This document shows, piece by piece, positions 11,639 through 24,066 of a stretch of DNA of 64,000 nucleotides; the first letter of the stretch is position 1; every line of letters begins with the position of its first letter. The DNA comes from Theobroma cacao (Eukaryota; Streptophyta; Magnoliopsida; Malvales; Malvaceae): the NCBI RefSeq assembly GCF_000208745.1, contig NC_030858.1, positions 25,036,325-25,100,324 on the forward strand, written 5' to 3'. Below the pieces are notes generated by a model, which searched no databases, had not been told where the DNA came from, and worked only from the letters and a program-made list of their open reading frames with translations. Position numbers and translations under genes: made by a program.

Positions 11639-14600
11639 GTCTTGAATGTATCTTTCTTGGTTTAAAAAGATGCCATCCTTGCATTGCTTGATTTGGAGGC
11701 CAAGAAAGAATTTCAATTCGTCCATCATGCTCATTTCAAATTCACCCTGCATTTCTTTAGCAAAGTTCTTGCACAAGTCCTCATTAGTAGCACCAAATAC
11801 AATATCATCTACATAAATTTGAACAACAATTAAATCATTCATGCATTTCTTAATAAATAATGTTGTGTCAATGCTCCCTCCACTATAGCTTTTCTCAACT
11901 AAAAACCTAGAGAGTCTTTCATACCAAGCTCTTGGAACTTGTTTTAGTCCATACAAGGCCTTATGAAGTTTGAATACATAATCTGGTTTTTCAAAGTCCT
12001 CAAATCTGAGGGGTTGCTCAACATAGACTTCTTCTTGAATGAAGCCATTTAAAAATGCACTTTTTACATTCATTTGGAATAATTTGAAGTTCATGAAACA
12101 CACAAATGCAAGCAATAATCTAATGGTTTCCATCCTAGCAACAAGGGCAAATGTTTCATCATAGTTAATGCCTTCCTCTTGATTATACCCTTGAGCCACT
12201 AACCTAGCTTTATTCCTAATAACATTTCCTTGCTCATTTACCTCATTTCTAAACACCCATTTTGTGCCTACAATGGGATGATTTAATGGCCTAAAAACTA
12301 GTGTCCATACTTGGTTTCTCTCAAATTGATCAAGCTCTTCTTGCATGGCCAAAATCCAACTTTCTTCTTTTTCTGCTTCTTCAAAGCTTTTAGGCTCAAT
12401 TTGTGATATGAAAGCTGTGAATTCACATGTTTCTCTAGCTCCTCTCCTAGTTTTGACTCTTTGAGAACTATCACCTATGATTTGCTCTTATGGATAATCC
12501 TTGATATACCTCTAGCTCTTTGAAAGATCATTGTGTTGATTTTCAGTCCTTTGCAAGGTTTCAAAGGGTGGAGGTTCTGTTTCTCTTCCTAGGGAATTTT
12601 CTTCACTGTTTTTCTTGTCATCTAAGCTCATTTCTTCCATTTGTCTTTCAAGGTCATCTGTATCATCTTCATCAACAAGAATTTCCTTTTTTCAAGGTAT
12701 TGGATTCATCAAAAACTACATGGATAGACTCCTCAACGGTTAAAGATCTTTTATTAAAGACTCTATAAGCTTTTGAGTTCAATGCATATCCTAAAAATAT
12801 AGCCTCATTACTCTTAGGATCAAACTTTCCTAGAGGATGTTTTTCATTGTTCAACACAAAGCATTTGTAGCCAAAGCTTCTAAGGTGAAAGATATTTGGT
12901 TTTCTACCTTTGTATAGTTCATTTGGGGTTTTTGATATCATAGCCCTTATTGAGACTCTATTAAGGATGTAAGCTGTTGTGTTTACAGCTTCTACCCAAA
13001 AGTACTTTGGAAAATTGTTTTCACAAAGCATAGTTTGAGCCATTTCTTTTAAGGTTCGATTTTTCCTTTCAAGTACCCCATTTTGTTGAGGTGTTCTAGG
13101 TGAAGAAATATTGTGATCCAGCCCCTTTTCATTATAGATATTTTCAAACTCATCTCCCTCAAACTCACCTCCCTGATCACTCCTAACACTAACTATGACA
13201 AGTCCTTTTTCATTTTCAACCTTCCTACAATGATTTATAAATGCAAATAGAGCATCATTCTTATAAGCAATAAAGTAAACCTAAGTATACCTAGAATAGT
13301 CATCCACTATCACAAAGCCATAAGATTTGCCTCCTAAGCTGGTTGTATTAATTAGACCAAATAAATCAATCTGCAGCAGTTCAAAGGGTCTAGAGGTGGA
13401 GACAATCTTCTTGCTTTTGAAGGATGTTCTTACTTGTTTACCTAGTTGGCATGCATCACAAATTTGATCATCCTTAAATTTAAGCTTAGGCAATCCTATA
13501 ACTGATTTTTTCTTATCAATTTTGAAATGGTATGCATGCTCACATGTCCAAGTCTCCTATGCCATAACCGGCCATCATTTTCAACATTTGCAATAAGACA
13601 TATTTCACAATTAATCTCAAGATCTTCAAGAAATATAACATACATATTTTTTATTCTTTTTCCTATGAATGAAACTTTGTTAGTACTTATGTCTATCACT
13701 TCACGTTTATTTGAGTCAAAGCATACCTTAAAACCTTTATCACACAATTGGCTGATACTTAATAAATTGTGTTTCAATCCTTTAAATAGTAACACATGAC
13801 TAATTTGAGTTTGAGAGTTCTTACCAACCGTTCCTATGCCATGAATTCTACCTTTTGAATCATCACCAAAGGATAAGATACCTCCCTTTTTTCTTATCCA
13901 GCTAAGCAAACAACATTTTGTTTCCAGTCATGTGCCTTGAGCAACCACTGTCCATGTACCAAGGCTGCTTCTCTTTTAGTTGAGCTCTTGAACATGTGTC
14001 TTTTAGGTTTGGCTCAGCCTGCAAACAAATTTTCAATTTTTCTTCATACGTACTCATACCTTGATGGGTCCTTGAAGGTTAGCTGCAACATAGGATCCTT
14101 TTAGAACCCAAATTTTTCTTCTTCTTTTTTTGCATGCTTCCTTTTTTATGGTAGTCATAGGATAAATGACCAACTCTATCACAAATATAACATCTAGATG
14201 ATACCTTATCAGAATTTTTCTTGAAGTATGTATTTTTGAAGTTTCTTTTCTCATATTCTTAAGAGCAGCATTTTCTTCAATTGCTTTTTGTAAAGCTTCA
14301 GTTCTATTTTCTAATTCCAATTTTTGAGTCTTAAAATCAGTTTTTGAATGTTCTAGTTCTGTTTGAATAATGTTTCTAATCTTGTCTAAATCTACTTCAA
14401 GAGATGCAGTCTTTTTTTTTTAAAGTTTTGTATTTTGAAGTAAGTTTTTCAAATTCATCATAAAGACATTCATACGCTTCTTGAAGTTCATCAATAGAAA
14501 TATCAAAAGGGGTTGATGATACCTCGGATTCATAATGCCTTGCCATCAGGCATAAAATTTCTCTTTCTTCAACTTTTTATTCTTCATCATCAGAACTTGA

Positions 14601-15637
14601 AGTATCACTATCTGACCAAGTTGAACCACCATTGCCTTCTTTGATTTTTTGTTTTTCTTTGGCGGTTCTTCCTTTAGCAAGCGGCATTCTGACTTGAAAT
14701 GTCCTGGCTTCTTTCATTCAAAGCATATAAGCTCTTCCTTTTTGTTGGACTCATTTTTATTTTTGATTCTCCATGAAGAGCCTTGATCTCTTTTATACCC
14801 TCTCTTAGCTAATCTCTGGTTTCTTTGGCCCATAAGCTTTTCGAACCTTCTTGTAACCATAGCTAGTTTCTCATCATCATCACAAGATAGACTATCCAAT
14901 TCTTATTCAAGGATGCTCCCTTTTAAAGCAATGCTTTTCTTCTTTTCTTTAGCTTATTTCCTGTCTTCTTCTTCTTCTTCCTTAAGTTCCAACTCGTGAG
15001 TGAGAAAAGACCCACAAATTTCATCAAGGGTTATGACATTTAAGTCCTTGGCTTCACAAATGGCAGTCACCTTTGGCATCCAATTTTTAAGCAGGTTTCT
15101 AAGAAGTCTTTTGAGAATTTCATGTTCAGGAATTGGTTTCCCTAGTTGACTGAGTTTATTTGTGATGTTTGTGAACCTATCTAGCATGCTGGTGATATCT
15201 TCACCCGGTTCCATCTTAAACATCTCATAGTTGTGGGTTAAGAGAGCTATTTTGGACTCATTGACTTGTGAAGTCCTTTCATGAATAATCCTAAGTTTGT
15301 CCCACACTTGTTTAGCTGTGGTACAACTTCACACTTTCTTGAATTTGGTGGGAGTTAAAGCACAATACAGTGTATTGATTACCTTAAAATTTGTTTGGAC
15401 TCTTTTGGTTTCAACTTCGATCCACTCAAACCTTGGCTTAGGAATTGTCTCATTGGTCACTACGTTTAAGGTTAAGGGAATGAAGGGTCCATCAATAATG
15501 ACATCCCACATCTCATTGTCTATTACCCTTATATATATTGATATTCTAGTACTCCAATAAGGGTAATTTGAGCCATCAAACAGAGGTGGTCTGTTTGTTG
15601 ATTGTCCCTAAGCAACTACTGATTTTTTAAGAGCCAT
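11639..15637 (-). pseudogene. Copia-II gag-pol polyprotein, truncated and broken
   Basis: Begins MALKKSVV at 15637. The gag core (RIIHERTSQVNESKIALLT; EPGEDITSMLDRFTNI) lies at ~15300-14950, with a zinc-knuckle remnant CFECKKPGHF near 14715. Protease, pre-integrase (LWHRRLGHVSMHTI, ~13580) and integrase (DACQLGKQVRTSFK; LLQIDLFGLI) follow at ~13900-12680. Reverse transcriptase runs from 12352 (YVDDIVFGATNEDLC at ~11820). There are stops and frameshifts in gag and at the protease (A*LDKKKG near 13905). The frame is lost at 11639 where the copia-I LTR begins. No functional product is expected. Confidence 0.85.
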
Positions 15638-15680
15638 TAGGATCTCCCTCAAGATGTTAAGTCTTGACAAAGAGGGATAG

Positions 15681-15692
15681 ACTCTAATACCA
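15681..15692 (-). other. Primer-binding site of copia-II
   Basis: Minus strand TGGTATTAGAGT, the Met-tRNA complement with two transitions relative to TGGTATCAGAGC. It lies two bases from the LTR end at 15695. Confidence 0.75.
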
Positions 15693-15694
15693 CT

Positions 15695-16857
15695 TGATGG
15701 TCCCAAGTCAATGTGCTAAAGGGGGGTGAATAGCACTTTATAGTGGTTGAAGATCCATAATGACTACTTCGATGGAAGATGAGAGATGATTTAACAAAGA
15801 ATGAAAGTGAAACAAAAACAGAGCAAACAATACTCAACAATTTATAGTGGTTCAATCAAAGACCTACATCCACTACCTTGATTGTTCAACCAAAGATTTT
15901 CGAAATCAACTCACTAAAAACAGTGAAATTCTCAATCTCCCACCAAGCTTTACAATGGCTTTTAGCAGGCTCAGCCACAACCTTATACAATGGTTTTTCC
16001 TAGGATCAACCAAAACCCAAACTAACTTTTCTAAGCTAAGTTAGAACCTATACACCTAATCAAGCAATCCAAACTTGAATAAATTCTCTTAAAGTGTCCT
16101 GGACACTCTAACTATACAAAGAGAAGAGAAATAAAGGTGTACCTATGATCATTAACTTGATCTAAGTGGTACAAAGTGAAGTGCTTGAATCTTTTACAAG
16201 GATAAGAGTGAAGTGTAAAAAGTATGCTAAAGGTTTTTACAATTTTTTAGCTCTTTTTGATCTTGGAAGCACCAAATCTTGTTCTTAGCTATTGGGAAGG
16301 GTTTTTATAATTGAAAAAACAACTCTGATGGGTGTTTGATAGACTCTAACAGCTGGAAATAGTTTGGAATTGGTTTTAGCCGTTAATCTATCTTCTAGCT
16401 TCAAATTCAAATTTTCAAGCAGAGAGCTCTTAGTCGACTAATATACTTCTTAGTCGATTAAGTTGGTTCTGTCTTCTGATCCCAGTTTCAGGCAGTAAGC
16501 CCTTAGTCGACTAACGATTCCTCTTAGTCGATTAAGTGGGTTCTGTTTTTGAACTCAGCTTCGCAATAAGCATTTAGTCGACTAACAATATCTCTTAGTC
16601 AATTAAGTTGATTCTGTTTTTGAACCCGCCAACTCCATTTTTGAATTTTAGTTGACTAACTCCCATCTTTATCCGACTAAGTGGCTTCTGTTTTGTGACT
16701 TTTATTGTAACTCCTTAACCTCATGAGATTTGATATTTACTTTTTAATGATTATTTTACTATTACCATACATTTTTCAACCTGCACACTCCAGTAGCATT
16801 GTTAGATATAAATGAATGGGAATGTTTTATTATCATCAAAAACTAATTGAGCCAACA
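15695..16857 (-). repeat. 5' LTR of copia-II
   Basis: Plus-strand termini TGATGGTCCC (15695) and GAGCCAACA (16857), 1163 bp. It aligns with the copia-I and IV LTRs but is clearly diverged. The first bases beyond it, CAACA, are predicted to recur at the missing left end of the element. Confidence 0.8.
16428..16690. promoter_or_regulatory. Tandem paired palindromes in copia-II LTR
   Basis: Four units of two boxes each, e.g. CTTAGTCGACTAA with a partner CTTAGTCGATTAAG about 20 bp on. They are arranged as in copia-I; the second box of each pair is drifting from GTCGAC to GTCGAT or GTCAAT. Confidence 0.5.
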
Positions 16858-19800
16858 CAACATATATTTGAACTACAATCAAATTAGTTTCATTTTTCTT
16901 AATGAAAAAATTATTATCTACACTCCCTCTAGAGTATCGTTTTTCAATTAAAAATTTTGAAAGTCTTTTCAATTAAAAATTTTGAAAGTCTTTCTTACCA
17001 AGCTCAAAGAGCTTGTTTCAAACAATGTAAGGCTTTATGTAGTTTACACACATGATCAATTTTTATCAAAGACCGCAAAACCAATGAGTTGTTCAACATA
17101 CACTTCTTCTTGTATAAAACCATTTAGAAATGCACTTTTGACATCCATTTGAAACAATTTAAAATTCATGTAACAAGCATAAGCAAGCAAGAGTCTGATT
17201 GCTTCTAATCTAGCTACGGGTGTAAAGGTTTCATTATAATCAATATATTCTTCTCGGTTGTAGCCTTAAGTAATGAACCTTACTTTGTTCCTTACTTCAT
17301 CTTGTTTTAAATACCTATTTTGTACCAACAATTGGATGGTTGGTTGGCCTTAGAGCTAAGGTCCAAATCTTGTTCCTTTCAAATTAACCACGTTCATCTT
17401 ACATGGCAATCATCCAACTTTTTTCCTTTTCAACTTCCTCGAAGTTCTTTGGTTCCACTTATGATATGAGTGCAACATATTCACAAGTTTTTGTTAAACC
17501 TCTTCTTGTTTTAACACCTTTTGAGGGATTACCAATGATTTGTTTTTAAGGATGATTTCTTACAAACCTCTAGCTTCTAGGAAGATCGTTGTGCTGTTCT
17601 TCAGTTCTTTGCGAGTCTTTTAGTGGTGGTTCTTCCTCATTTTTCTCCTTTGAGCTCTCTCCATTATTTTCTTTGTTATCCAAGCTCATCTTCTCCATTT
17701 TCTGCTTAATGTCATTTGCACCATCATCATCAAACATTACCTTTCTTTGTGCAACATTAGTCTCATCGAACACAATATGAATTGACTCTTTTATAACTAG
17801 AGTTCTTTTGTTAGACACTCTATAAGCTTTAGAGTTCAATGAATATCTTAAGAAAATGGCCTTTTCATTCCTAACATCAAATTTTCCCAAGGTGTGTTTT
17901 ACACAAAACATTTGCGGCCAAGACTCCTTAAGTGAGAAATGTTTTGTTTTCTTCCTTTGTAAAGCTCATAAAGGGTTTTAGAAATCATGGCCCTAATGGA
18001 AACTTTATTCAAAATATAAGCTGCAGTATTCATAGATTCAGGCCAAAAATACTTTGGCAAGTTATTTTCATAAAGCATTACTCTTGCCATTTCTTTTAAA
18101 GTTCTGTTTTTCCTTTCAACAACTCCATTTTGTGATGGAGTTTTAGGAGCAAAAAAAGTGTTGGTCAAAACCATTCTTATTGCAAATGATTTCAAAATCA
18201 TCACTTTCAAACTCACCACCATGGTCACTTCTAACACTAACAATAGTAAGCCTTTTCTCATTTTGCACTCTCTTACAATGTTTAACAAAAGTAGTCAATG
18301 CATCATCTTTGTGAGCAAGAAAATATACCCATGTATATCTAGAGTAATAATTTACAATAATAAAGCCATATGACTTGCCTTGTAAACTAGCAACAGTGAT
18401 TGGTTCAAACAAATCAACATGCAATAGTTCAAGTGGTTTAGAAATTGATATGATTTTCTTAAATTGAAATGAACTTTTAACTTGTTTCCCAAATTGACAT
18501 GCATCACAAACCTTGTCATTTTCAAAGGATAACTTTGGAAGTCCAATGACTTGGTCCTTTCTTAAAAGTTTTAAAATAGTGTGCATGCTAGCATGTCCTG
18601 ATCTTCTATGCCACAACCAACTATCACATACATCATTGGCCATAAGACATGATTCACAGTTAGGCACAATTTCATTAAGAAAGATAACATACATGTGCTT
18701 AATTCTTTTGCCAATGTATGCAACTTTGTTAATGTCAACATTAATTACTTGACATCCATGGGATTCAAAACAAACTCTAAACCCTTTATCACAAAGCTAA
18801 CTAATGCTAAATAGGTTATGTCTTAAACCTTGGCTAATAAAACATGCTTGACTTGAGTTTAAGAAGTGCTACCAATGGTTTTAATTCCTTGGATAATACC
18901 TTTAAAGTCATCACCAAAGGAAACACTACCACTTTTCTTCCTATCAAGCTTTGAAAATAGTTTCTCATTGTCAGTCATGTGTCTTAAGCAACCATTGTCC
19001 AAATACCAAGGTTGTCTTTCTTTTGGTTGAGCTTCAACATATTGATCTTTTTGCTCTTGCTCAACCTACAAAACAAATTTTCAGTTTTTCTTTAGAGGTA
19101 CCCATACTTTAATGGGTCCTTGGGGTTTAACAATCACATGAGATCCTTTAGGTACCCAAAACAATTTGGTTTTAGGAAGATTTCTACGATTATGATAACA
19201 ATCATAAAACATATGACCTTTCTTACCACACACATAACAATGACATAAGGATGCATTAAGTGTCTTTCTAAAGTTTGCATTTCTTTTAGGTTTTTCTTCA
19301 CTTTTTAATTTTAATTTTGAGCTTTCTTCCATTAAAATTTTAAATGCAACATTTTCATCTCCTACTCTTTGTAATTCTAAACTTTTTCTTTTTAATTCTA
19401 ACTTCAAGAGTTCAAAGTCAGTTTTGAATGCTCGAGTTTTGTTTGAAATATGTTTCTTTGATCAACAATGCAATTAAAATCATACTTGATTTTTTTAGTT
19501 CATCACCAATGCCACAACTTTCTTTCTCAAAGCTTTATATTTCAATGCAATTTTTTCAAATTTAGCATATAAGCTATTATATTCATCTTGGAGTTCGTCA
19601 TAGGAAATATCATAAGAATTAAATGTTACCTCAAATTCTTTTTCTTTTGCCATCAAGCAAAATTTTACTTTTTCTTCCATTTTTTTATTTTTCTTCCTCT
19701 AAGCTTAAGGAGTCACTATTAGACCATGTTGCTGCCACCATTGCTCTATTTGGTTTCTTCATCTTCTTTGAAGATTCTTCCTTGAGTAGTGGCCATTTAT

Positions 19801-20746
19801 ACCTGAAATGTCTAGGCTTTTTGCATTCAAAACAAACTATTTCATTCTTCTTGTTCAGGTCACTTTTGGCATTGTTCTTCTATAAAGGATCTTGATTCTT
19901 CTTGAAATTCTTTCTTCCAAATCTTTTAGGTTTTTGCCCCATGAGCTTTTTAAATCTTCTAGCCATCATTACCAACTCCTCGTCATCATCACTGGAGATG
20001 TTTTCCAATGTTTCATAAAGTGTGGAGATTTTCAAGGCTCGATTCTTTTTTTTATCTTTAGCTTCTCTCTTTTCTTCCTCTTCTTGTTTCTTTAACTCAA
20101 GTTCATACGTGATAAGAGAGCCAAAATTTTCATCAATAATGATTGTATTCAAATCCTTGGCTTCATGAATGATAGTAACTATAGGCTTTTAACTTTTTAG
20201 GAGGCATCTAAGTAATCTCCTTTCTAACTCATGTTCAGGAATAGTTTTTCCAAGTTGATTGAGCTTATTTGTAATGTTGGTAAACTTATCAAACATGGTA
20301 GAGATATTTTCACCCAATTCTATTTTGAACATTTCATAATTATGGGTGAATAAGAAAATTTTGGACTTCTTAACTTGAGAAGTCCCTTCATGGATGACTT
20401 TAAGTGTTTCCCAAATCTCTTTGACTATGGTACAATTAGAGATTTTATTGAATTCAATAAGAGCCAACGCATAATTAAGAATGTTGATAGCTTTGAAATT
20501 AGTTTGAACTTTTTAAACTTTAACTTTAGTCCACTTTGCTCTTGGTTTGGGAATTCTTTATCCCATGACAAAACTAGGTGATGTAGGGATATAAGGTTCT
20601 CTCGTAATCACATCCCACATCTTATCATCAAGAGCTCTAATGTAGATAAACATCCCAATATTCTAATAGGCATAATTTGATCTTTCAAATGAAAAAAGCC
20701 TATTTGTAGATTGTCCGTAAGTAACAACAAACTTTTGTAAAGCCAT
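16858..20746 (-). pseudogene. Copia-III gag-pol polyprotein, truncated and broken
   Basis: Begins at an ATG at 20746. Gag spans ~20470-19880 (SKIFLFTHNYEMFKIELGEN). A second zinc knuckle, CYVCGKKGHMFYDCYH, lies near 19260 and is followed by FWVPKGSHVIV and GPIKVWVP, an arrangement typical of Sirevirus gag. A protease remnant is near 18970. Pre-integrase (LWHRRSGHASMHTI) and integrase (LLHVDLFEPI; VRSDHGGEFESDDF; NGVVERKNRTLKEMAR) occupy ~18694-17900. The RT start near 17400 is cut at 16858 just before YVDD. The Asp, Asp and Glu of the integrase DDE triad are visible but in different frames, so the gene is dead. Confidence 0.85.
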
Positions 20747-20790
20747 TTGGATCTCCCTTATGAAAATTAAGCCTTAATTTTGAGAGTTTG

Positions 20791-20802
20791 GTTCTGATAC
20801 CA
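20791..20802 (-). other. Primer-binding site of copia-III
   Basis: Minus strand TGGTATCAGAAC, one change from the canonical Met-tRNA complement. It lies two bases inside the LTR boundary at 20805. Confidence 0.8.
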
Positions 20803-20804
20803 CT

Positions 20805-22163
20805 TGTCGATCCCTAAGGAGTGTTAGAGGGGGTGAATAGCACTTCTAAAAATTATTTTGAAGTCAACTCTTATGCTTAAAACTCTTTGTAAGATAAAGG
20901 GAAAGATTAAAACTTGTTAAGGTTAGAAGACACCAAGTAAAAAAAAGGTAAAAAGAAGTGGACAATACATAAGTATTTATTGTGGTTCGGTCCCCTTGAC
21001 CTACATCCACTGTCTTGATCTCCCAGTCAAAAATTTTTAACCTAACTTCACTATACCAGTGGAATTAACCTCTTCCACCAATCTTTTACAAGGTGAGCTT
21101 ACAACCCAAGCTCTAATCCCTTACAAATACCTTTAGAATGTTTCCACACTTTAATTAACCAAAAAAAGAGAACAAAAAGAAGTACATGTGATCACCCTTA
21201 CTGATCTAAAATGAATACAAACAAGCTTAAACACTTTTATAAGAATAGGAGTGAAAAATAGTAGTATAAAAGTAGGTTCTTTGTCTTTTTTGCTTAATAT
21301 GTGATCTTGGTAGCGTTTCTCTTACTTCTTTAATCGTTAGAGCTTCAATTTATACTTGGGAATCAAATTTTGCTATTAAAGACAATTTCTAGCCGTTGGG
21401 AACAACTCTGATGCCATTATATTTGTTATTTTGTCCTCTAGCATTTAAATTTAAATAGACAAACAGTGTTTCGTTAACTGGTTAAAGCCAAGCTTTAACA
21501 GATGAGGCCTTCTTTGACTTACACTATTTGACAGTTTTGTTCACAATGTTAACCGATCAAAAGAGGCTCTAACCAATTAAGAACTCTCTGTTTTCAAAGT
21601 TTTCTATCCAATAGACTTTCTTTAATTAGTTAACCTTCCTTTTAATTGATTGAAACTTCACTTCCTTCAACCTTAATCGATTAAAATCAACTTTAATCAA
21701 TTAGAAAATCTTTGAATTTGAATTTCTCCATTTTGTCTCCCTCCAATGATCAAACTTATTTCAAATTTACATTTTGGCACTTAAAGTTACTAAGGTCTTG
21801 TGCTCTAACCGATTAGCCTAATTCCTTAACCAATTAGCATGCCTCTGTTTTCAGCTTCCAACATATTCTTAATCAGTTAAGCCTGGTGCTAACTGATTAA
21901 GGCTTTTCTATCTTGTTTTTACCTAGCGCCCAGCTATGCCTTAACTGGTTAAGGCTCCACATTAATCAATTAATGAGGTTCTATTTTCACTTACCCTTTT
22001 CTTCTTTCTCACTTTGACTGATTAACCTATCTCTTAAGTGAACTTGCCTTTAATTAACATTTTTATTAAGGGAGTTAACTTTATCCTGCACACTTAAATA
22101 GTGACGCTAGACATTAATGAATAATGAATGTTTTGTTATCATTAAAAACATATGGAGTCAACA
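20805..22163 (-). repeat. 5' LTR of copia-III
   Basis: Plus-strand termini TGTCGATCCC (20805) and GAGTCAACA (22163), 1359 bp. The tail ('ggaatgttttattatcatcaaaa'-like) matches the other copia LTRs with changes. The next five bases, AATGT, are the predicted target duplication. Confidence 0.8.
21475..21990. promoter_or_regulatory. Paired palindromes in copia-III LTR with a different core
   Basis: At least six pairs of boxes such as TTAACCGATTAG, TTAATCGATTAA, TTAATCAGTTAAG and TTAACTGGTTAAG, again ~20 bp apart within pairs and often followed by 'ctctgttttcag'. The layout equals that of copia-I, II and IV, but the core is mostly ATCGAT/ACCGAT/AACTGGTT instead of GTCGAC. Confidence 0.5.
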
Positions 22164-23646
22164 AATGTTTCTTTGTCATTTTTCTTGGTATGCATATTTC
22201 ATATTTTTCTAAGTGTTCATGTTTGCATGCAATACAACCATTTTTAGACATAAATCTCATAGAACCAAAATTTAAATACCACAATAAAGAATTCAACTCT
22301 ATATTATTAGTAGAAATCATATTTATTTCATTAATGCTAAACTTGTCTATGCCATATCATTTTCCTACAAATAGGTCACCCTTGGATACTATTATATTGT
22401 CTAATTCTATTACAATTTTAAATGCTTTCTTTGCAAGCAAACTAGTAGAAACTAAATTCTTCTAAATTTTAGGAGCATGGAATACATTAAGTAATGTCAG
22501 CTTTTTGCAGAAGTAAAATTCAACTCGACAGTTCATTTTCCTTCAACTTTAACTGTAACATGATTTCCCATCAAAATATCTTCTAATTTATTAACTTCCA
22601 TGTAAGTCTTAAAAAGTTTCTGTCATTAAATACATAAATTGTAGCACCAAAATCTAGCAACCAATCTTACTTTTATTGGAACCAACAGTCATATTCAATT
22701 CTTTTACCATTCCAATATTCATAGTAAAAACCATGGCAACTAATTCCTTGATAACCTCTTCCACTTCGTTTGCCTATTCAGGATTTTTAAAACCAAATTC
22801 TTTCTTGCCTTCCTTAATCTACCCTCACTAATCATATGGCATTTCTTTCCACAATGGAAACAATTTATATTTTTCTTATCTTTTTTCTTAAAGGCCTATC
22901 TTGAAACCTTCAATGCAAATGACTTGGATTACATAGAATTGTTAGAGTTCTAATTCTTTCCAAAATTATTGAATTTTCACTCACAAGATTCACATTAGAA
23001 TCAGAGGACTGAAATAGTGCATCGGGTGCACAAGCTTCACATTCTATTTACATCTGAGTCATGAATTGTTTTACTGATATAGAATTAACATAATATAAAA
23101 ATTTCTTTCCATAATTATTTTAAGATTGGAGCAGTTTAGAAAGAATTGCACTTATTTGTAACGCATCAAGAACCTTAACCTTAAGGTCTTTTAGTTTTGA
23201 AACCAAAGCTAGTAGTTCATGTACTTGATCCATGATAAGTAGATTGCTACTTATCTTAAACTCAAAATATTTTGAAGACAAAAATTTGTCAGTACCTCGT
23301 TTTTCATTCCTGTAAATAGTCTCCAAGGCTACCCAAATTTCCTTTAGAGCCTTTAGATTAGAATAAAGGTCACATAAATGATCTGTCAAAGTGTTTATGA
23401 TATGTCCACGATATATCAAATCATCTTTTTTACATTTTTTTCCTTTTTGCCTTTTGTGCATCAAAATCTTCGTTAAATGGTTCTAGACGTGCAGTAAGAT
23501 TGGATCCAAAACATAATAAATCTTCAAGGCTATAGCAAAAACACCATCTTAACCCTCTAGCGAGTGAAATTGGTTTCTTCAAATCGGTCAAGTTTGATGA
23601 ATTCTTCATTCATGAATTGAAATCTCGAATTTGGATTAGACTCCAT
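22164..23646 (-). pseudogene. Copia-0 gag and start of pol, heavily decayed
   Basis: Starts MESNPNSRFQFMNEEF at 23646. UBN2-type gag pieces follow (EIWVALETIYRNEKRGTDKF; SSKYFEFKISSNLLIMDQV, ~23340-23200), then a degenerate zinc knuckle NCFHCGKKCHMI near 22860. A protease/pre-integrase part (LNVFHAPKI, NLVSTSLLAKKAF; LWYLNFGSMRFMSKNGCIAC, CEIC-like) lies near 22490-22180. Many stops and frameshifts. It is truncated at 22164 by the copia-III LTR. Confidence 0.75.
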
Positions 23647-23666
23647 TAATAATGACTCTTTAAAAT

Positions 23667-24066
23667 TGTTAGAAAAATAGTATAAGAAAATAGGAGAAAA
23701 ACTTGAGGCATGTTGTAACACACTGCCTTTAAAAAGTTATTGCCTACTATAGGGATTTACAGATAAACAAGCCTATTGCAGAATGCTTTTGAAAGATGAA
23801 GTTTGTCTTGAAAGCACGTTCCTTCTATAGACACTAAAAAGTTGTTTATTATTATTTCAACAGATGTGTCTATTGATGTGTCTATTATGTTTCAACAGAC
23901 ATGTCTTGTTAAGTTTTAATAGATGTGTCTACTGAACCATTTTCAATACTTGTTTTTGTTGAAAACATTTCTGGTTATTCAAAGAGTTATGTTTTAATCT
24001 GAATAGTTACATCTTGAATAATTATCTTCCAATGTGAGACTCTCAAATATTACTAACTATCCAACA
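23667..24066 (-). repeat. 5' LTR of copia-0
   Basis: 400 bp with plus-strand termini TGTTAG (23667) and CCAACA (24066). On the minus strand it starts TGTTGGATAG and soon reads GAGTCTCACATTGG, a common start of copia LTRs. No clear PBS follows it. Confidence 0.65.

Larger units (their letters stand above)
11639..16857 (-). mobile_element. Copia-II: Sirevirus-like retrotransposon, left part missing
   Basis: Minus-strand element with 5' LTR 15695-16857, PBS 15681-15692 and gag-pol from 15637 down to 11639, where copia-I interrupts it inside reverse transcriptase (after the NQERY box). Its own right LTR terminus (...GAGCCAACA at 16857) abuts copia-III exactly at the codons of the VQIYV box, so copia-II inserted into copia-III. 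It is the same family as copia-I and copia-IV by sequence. The missing RT end, RNase H and 3' LTR should lie left of the window. Confidence 0.85.
16858..22163 (-). mobile_element. Copia-III: diverged Sirevirus-like retrotransposon, left part missing
   Basis: Minus-strand element with 5' LTR 20805-22163, PBS 20791-20802 and gag-pol 20746-16858, cut by copia-II inside RT. It is more diverged from I, II and IV than they are from one another, and its LTR is longer (1359 bp). Its right terminus (...GAGTCAACA, 22163) abuts a different copia family (copia-0) inside that element's pre-integrase region. Confidence 0.8.
22164..24066 (-). mobile_element. Copia-0: older, different Ty1/copia element, left part missing
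   Basis: Minus-strand remnant of a second copia family: 5' LTR 23667-24066, gag from 23646, zinc knuckle, protease and pre-integrase to 22164, where copia-III interrupts it. Its LTR right terminus (...CTATCCAACA, 24066) abuts coding-derived sequence of the poly(A) polymerase pseudogene. It is probably the first insertion in the nest. Confidence 0.75.
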
